Of a stretch of DNA of 64,000 nucleotides, positions 60,901-64,000 are shown piece by piece. The notes below the pieces were generated by a model, which worked only from the letters and a program-made list of their open reading frames with translations, had not been told where the DNA came from and searched no databases. Origin of the DNA: Tetrahymena thermophila SB210 (Eukaryota > Ciliophora > Oligohymenophorea > Hymenostomatida > Tetrahymenidae); NCBI RefSeq assembly GCF_000189635.1, contig NW_002476387.1:620001-684000 (forward strand), read 5' to 3'. The translations under genes and the position numbers were made by a program. The stretch's first letter is position 1. Every line of letters begins with the position of its first letter.

Positions 60901-62157
60901 CAATCAAGATCATTTTAAATATAAGCATAAATAGCTCTAAAATATATTTTTGTTTCTTCGTTAAATTCATCATTTCTTCAAATTTATTTATAATTTAGCT
61001 AATCATTTAAAATCTCAAAAATATTGTGAGTAAAAGAAAGTTGAAATAAGCGGAATTGCTAATGTGGAGATATAATCCAATATAAATCTATTAATATAAA
61101 TATATTATTTGATTAATAAAATTGAAAATTTAATATAAATTTTTATTAAAAAGAAAAAAAAGTAAATTCTCAAAATCTAGAAAGAAATCGATGTATTATT
61201 GAAAATTAATTTTAAATTAAGTTATTTATTTATTTATTAGAAGGAATTAATTAATATTTAATTAATAAATTTTACGAGATAGCTACTTATTATAAGTGCA
61301 TTAGGTAGAAACAAGTTGTAAAAGTTTAAATTGTAAATCTAATTTCTTTTCTTTATTTATTTTCCTTTATCATAAATAGATGTGTTGATAGCAAATAAGG
61401 TATCAAATAAGATAAAGCACGGAATAGAATAAACAAAACTGTGATTATCATTTTCTGTAAATATAAATTATAAAGGTATTTAAAATATGTATGAAGTAAA
61501 TAAAAGCAAAGATATGATGTCAGAACATATCTTGCCAATAGAGGTAGAATCCATTAGAGGTATATTTTTATCTGCTATATTAACTGCTTTTGAAATAACG
61601 CTTTTTAAAAAATTTATTTTCAAGTAATCTTTTATGTATTCCCAAGTGTTTGCTTATCTAATGTTTAAAAGTGCAATCTTTTTAAATCCAAAATCTTTTA
61701 ACTTATTTTGCTTACATAATATCAAATCATATTTTGAATTCGTTCTTCTATTAATATTAAAGTAGGCCTTATCGTCAATCATTTTAAATTATTTAGATGT
61801 TAAGTTTTTAAACATAAATGAACGAGTTTTAATCAACATTTTTTGAGCAATAAACCTTAGCTTTATTTAGAAAAGCAAATTTTTAAATTTTTGAAATGCT
61901 CCAGTAGTTTTGCTTTCCTCTTATTCCTTGTAAATATATTTTTAGTCTGCACTTTAGCTCTTCTCAATATTATCCTTACTTAAATCCAATTGCCTGGCTT
62001 TATATACAGTCTGTTAAGAATCAAATATGTGGCACTATTAAAAATTAATGTCTTCTACTTTCATTTTGATATTTTCAAGCTAATTTTAACATATTTGTTC
62101 TTAATTTATTTCATGATTTTTTCTTTGTTTTTTGTTTTCTAATATCGAATTACTCAT
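57870..62157 (-). CDS. Six-helix potassium channel with cyclic-nucleotide-binding domain and CCHC zinc knuckle (paralog 2)
   Basis: Starts MSNSILENKKQRKNHEINQE at 62155-62157. S1 is introduced by PLMDSTSIGKICSDIISLLL, and further helices include LYLQKMIITVLFILF. The S4 region NFLLLTIFLRFQMISQ is poor in Arg. S5 reads LFMLIFKMILIAHIISCIW. The pore is YYFTIVTMITVGYGDFIP with a canonical TVGYGD filter, followed by S6 (FTMILSCCIFAYSMNTIGS) and a C-linker (AIRQYLEYYWKEE). The CNBD ends with GQSFGEISFFTGKPRCMSIK, a good phosphate-binding cassette. CLSCKQLGHIVKDC at 59855-59896 is a CX2CX4HX4C zinc knuckle at the same place as in paralog 1. The long polar tail holds FDVAKNFLFYFPKNN (58683-58727). 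The stop at TGA 57870-57872 falls inside copy 2 of a tandem repeat. Introns are approximate. Confidence 0.88.
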
Positions 62158-62606
62158 ATTTAATTTCTTCAAAGTAATTATTTTACTTTTTATTTATTTT
62201 TAAAATAAAAATTAATTATATTTTATCTATTTTTCAAATTTTTCAAAATGCTTTAATACTCTTGAATAAAAATCATCAATTAACTAATTGAAGATAAAAA
62301 ATACTGATTTAAAGCAAATCTAAATTTTGTGTATTTGCTTAACTTTAAAACTCAATCTATTTTTTTTTAAGTAACAAAAAATAAAACTTTATAAATCAAT
62401 GTTATAACATCAGAAAATAAACCAATTTCATTGGTAAAAAATCTTAAAATCAATGAAAAAATTAATTGAAATAAAAAAAATTCGTTTAACGTTTTTATAT
62501 GAAAATATTTTTTAGCTGGTTAATTTCATAAATATTTTTAAAATAAATTACAATGCTAATTAATAAATGTTAAAAATAAAATAAACAAACACGCGATATT
62601 TTTTAA
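62158..62606. other. Intergenic between channel paralogs 2 and 3
   Basis: Short AT-rich spacer that should contain the paralog 2 promoter and the paralog 3 3' UTR. No distinct element. Confidence 0.5.
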
Positions 62607-64000
62607 TCAAATTTTTTATTAATATTTTTTCTAGGTCACATAAATATTTGTATGTTTAATACTGTGCTTACTCTATTCAAAATCAGAGGCAATATCATCT
62701 AAATCTTGCTCTTTAATTCTTGAATTATTTTGATTGTATTCTTAAAAGGAATTTTCGAAAAAAGTGATTTGCTGTTAGTCCTAGTTCTTAAACCTTTATT
62801 AACTAATACTTAAATTATTAGTCATATTATGATTATCTTATGTAATAAATGTGTTATTTTAGTCAACAAAAATAGAATTGGTTTAAAAAATATCATTGTT
62901 TTATTAATTCTCATTTTTTTTATTGTTAAATGATGTTCTAATATGATCCCCAGATTCCCCTTCATCTACATAATTCTAATCCTTTAAATTTATTTCATAA
63001 GAGGATTTTTATTAGCTATGTTCTTTAATCTAGCCTCTTATATTTTTTAACGCTTTGCTATTTTCTTCGTTATCTTCAATTAGAAATTATTTTTAGTTAT
63101 GCGGTATTTATTAATCTGAATCTCTATCTTTATTTTATAAGTGAATAAGTGTTCCTTATTCTTAGTTTTGATGATTATCAATTACAGTGCAAGTAGTTAG
63201 CTTGTGTTGAAGAGAGTTATCCTTAAAATACTCTGTTTATTTTTTACTAATTGAAAATTTATAAGTAAGATTCTTATTTATAGAGCTTATTGATTAACAT
63301 GAACTATTAAATTCTTTGTTAACTTCATTATTTTTCCCTATTTTATCTAACTTTTCAGATGTTTAAGAAGTTCTCTTATTTAGCTGTTGAACCATGAGTG
63401 TTTTTTAGTTAGTGAAGAATTTACTCTTTCTTCTTTCGATAATTTTATTTTGCTTATCTTTTGCTTCTAAATCAATAGCAATATTAGTTTAAGAGATAAG
63501 CTTGGTGTTATTCCTTCCAGTGTATACAATTGATAAATTTCTCTATCTTATACTATTTTGAGTTGCTGAGTTAAATTATTTCATGCAACTCAAATTATCG
63601 TACATTGCCCTAAACATAATTTGCTTTCTTTCTGCTTAACTCATTTGCATCAGCTTTATTTATTATGAGATATTATTTAGAGGAAAGTAAAAATTGAAGT
63701 TGTGCATACAATCAAAATTTTCTTCAAAATAATTATTCTCATCACAATTGTCATCTTAGTCTACTGGAGTCTAAGACGAGACTAGCATTATTTCTTATTT
63801 ATTGTTACTATAGTTGAATTAGTTATTCAACATTTTTACATCATTGCTATTTAACTTAGAAAATCTTCGTTTTTAATCTAATGTTCCTGAACCTGCTAAA
63901 TGAAAACTTGGGATATTTAGAATATTCAAGAATGCTTTGTTATTATTGTCAAGAATTCTAATAGACTTTCTTCTATCAAAGCGTCTAGGTTATTTTGGTA
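62607..64000 (-). CDS. C-terminal tail of a third channel paralog (cut by right edge)
   Basis: One open minus-strand frame runs from the right edge to TGA 62607-62609, bridging many TAA/TAG codons and giving about 460 residues. It is Asn/Ser/Lys/Gln-rich with no membrane helix. The link to the two channels to its left is FDCMHNFNFYFPLNN at 63672-63716, which aligns position for position with the tail motif of both, followed in each by a basic helix (here QIKLMQMSQAERKQIMFRAM, in paralog 1 KLMTLDKEAKKKIIIKN). Same strand and same head-to-tail order support a tandem array. The pore, CNBD and any zinc knuckle would lie beyond 64000, so channel identity is inferred from the tail alone. Confidence 0.65.

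Overview
The window is AT-rich eukaryotic DNA that reads sensibly only with the ciliate nuclear code, in which TAA and TAG are glutamine and TGA is the only stop. Prefoldin, DnaJ, thiolase and kinase genes all carry in-frame TAA/TAG and end on TGA. Introns are short (mostly about 50-170 nt), AT-rich and GT...AG. I read it as a macronuclear scaffold of a Tetrahymena-like oligohymenophorean ciliate. One 100-N assembly gap lies at 8691-8790. No transposon, CRISPR array, rRNA or tRNA was recognised.

Layout. 1-8063: 5' part of the mismatch-repair gene MSH6 (minus, runs off the left edge), a small membrane-anchored protein (plus), a Trf4-type non-canonical poly(A) polymerase and, 35 bp upstream of it, an ankyrin/Gln-rich protein (both minus). 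9331-19679: prefoldin subunit 5 (plus), a coiled-coil protein (minus), a trafficking-like protein that may belong to the TRAPPC14 group (plus) and a low-complexity/coiled-coil protein (plus). 20458-26590: SCP-x type thiolase and a large coiled-coil protein (both minus). 27379-34889: a very long protein with two cyclic-nucleotide-binding folds, then a secreted/ER DnaJ protein with redox-dead thioredoxin-like regions (both plus). 35686-44193: YIF1 and TM9SF secretory-pathway membrane proteins (minus), then an Asn/Ser/Gln-rich protein (plus). 45597-50923: one very long minus-strand gene fusing a NAK-family kinase, an ANTH domain, a long Q/N-rich region with NPF motifs and a second, TKL-type kinase. 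51966-64000: a head-to-tail array of three related potassium-channel genes (the third only its tail), all minus.

The most unusual items are the double-kinase/ANTH fusion, which looks like an endocytic adaptor built into its own kinases, and the channel array. The two complete channels carry a CCHC zinc knuckle just after the cyclic-nucleotide-binding domain, and all three share a 15-residue tail motif of the form FDxxxNFxxYFPxNN. A diverged 278-bp tandem repeat sits at the 3' end of the middle channel. All gene models are manual reads. Start codons and some exon borders are provisional, most of all in the ankyrin, YIF1 and Asn-rich genes.
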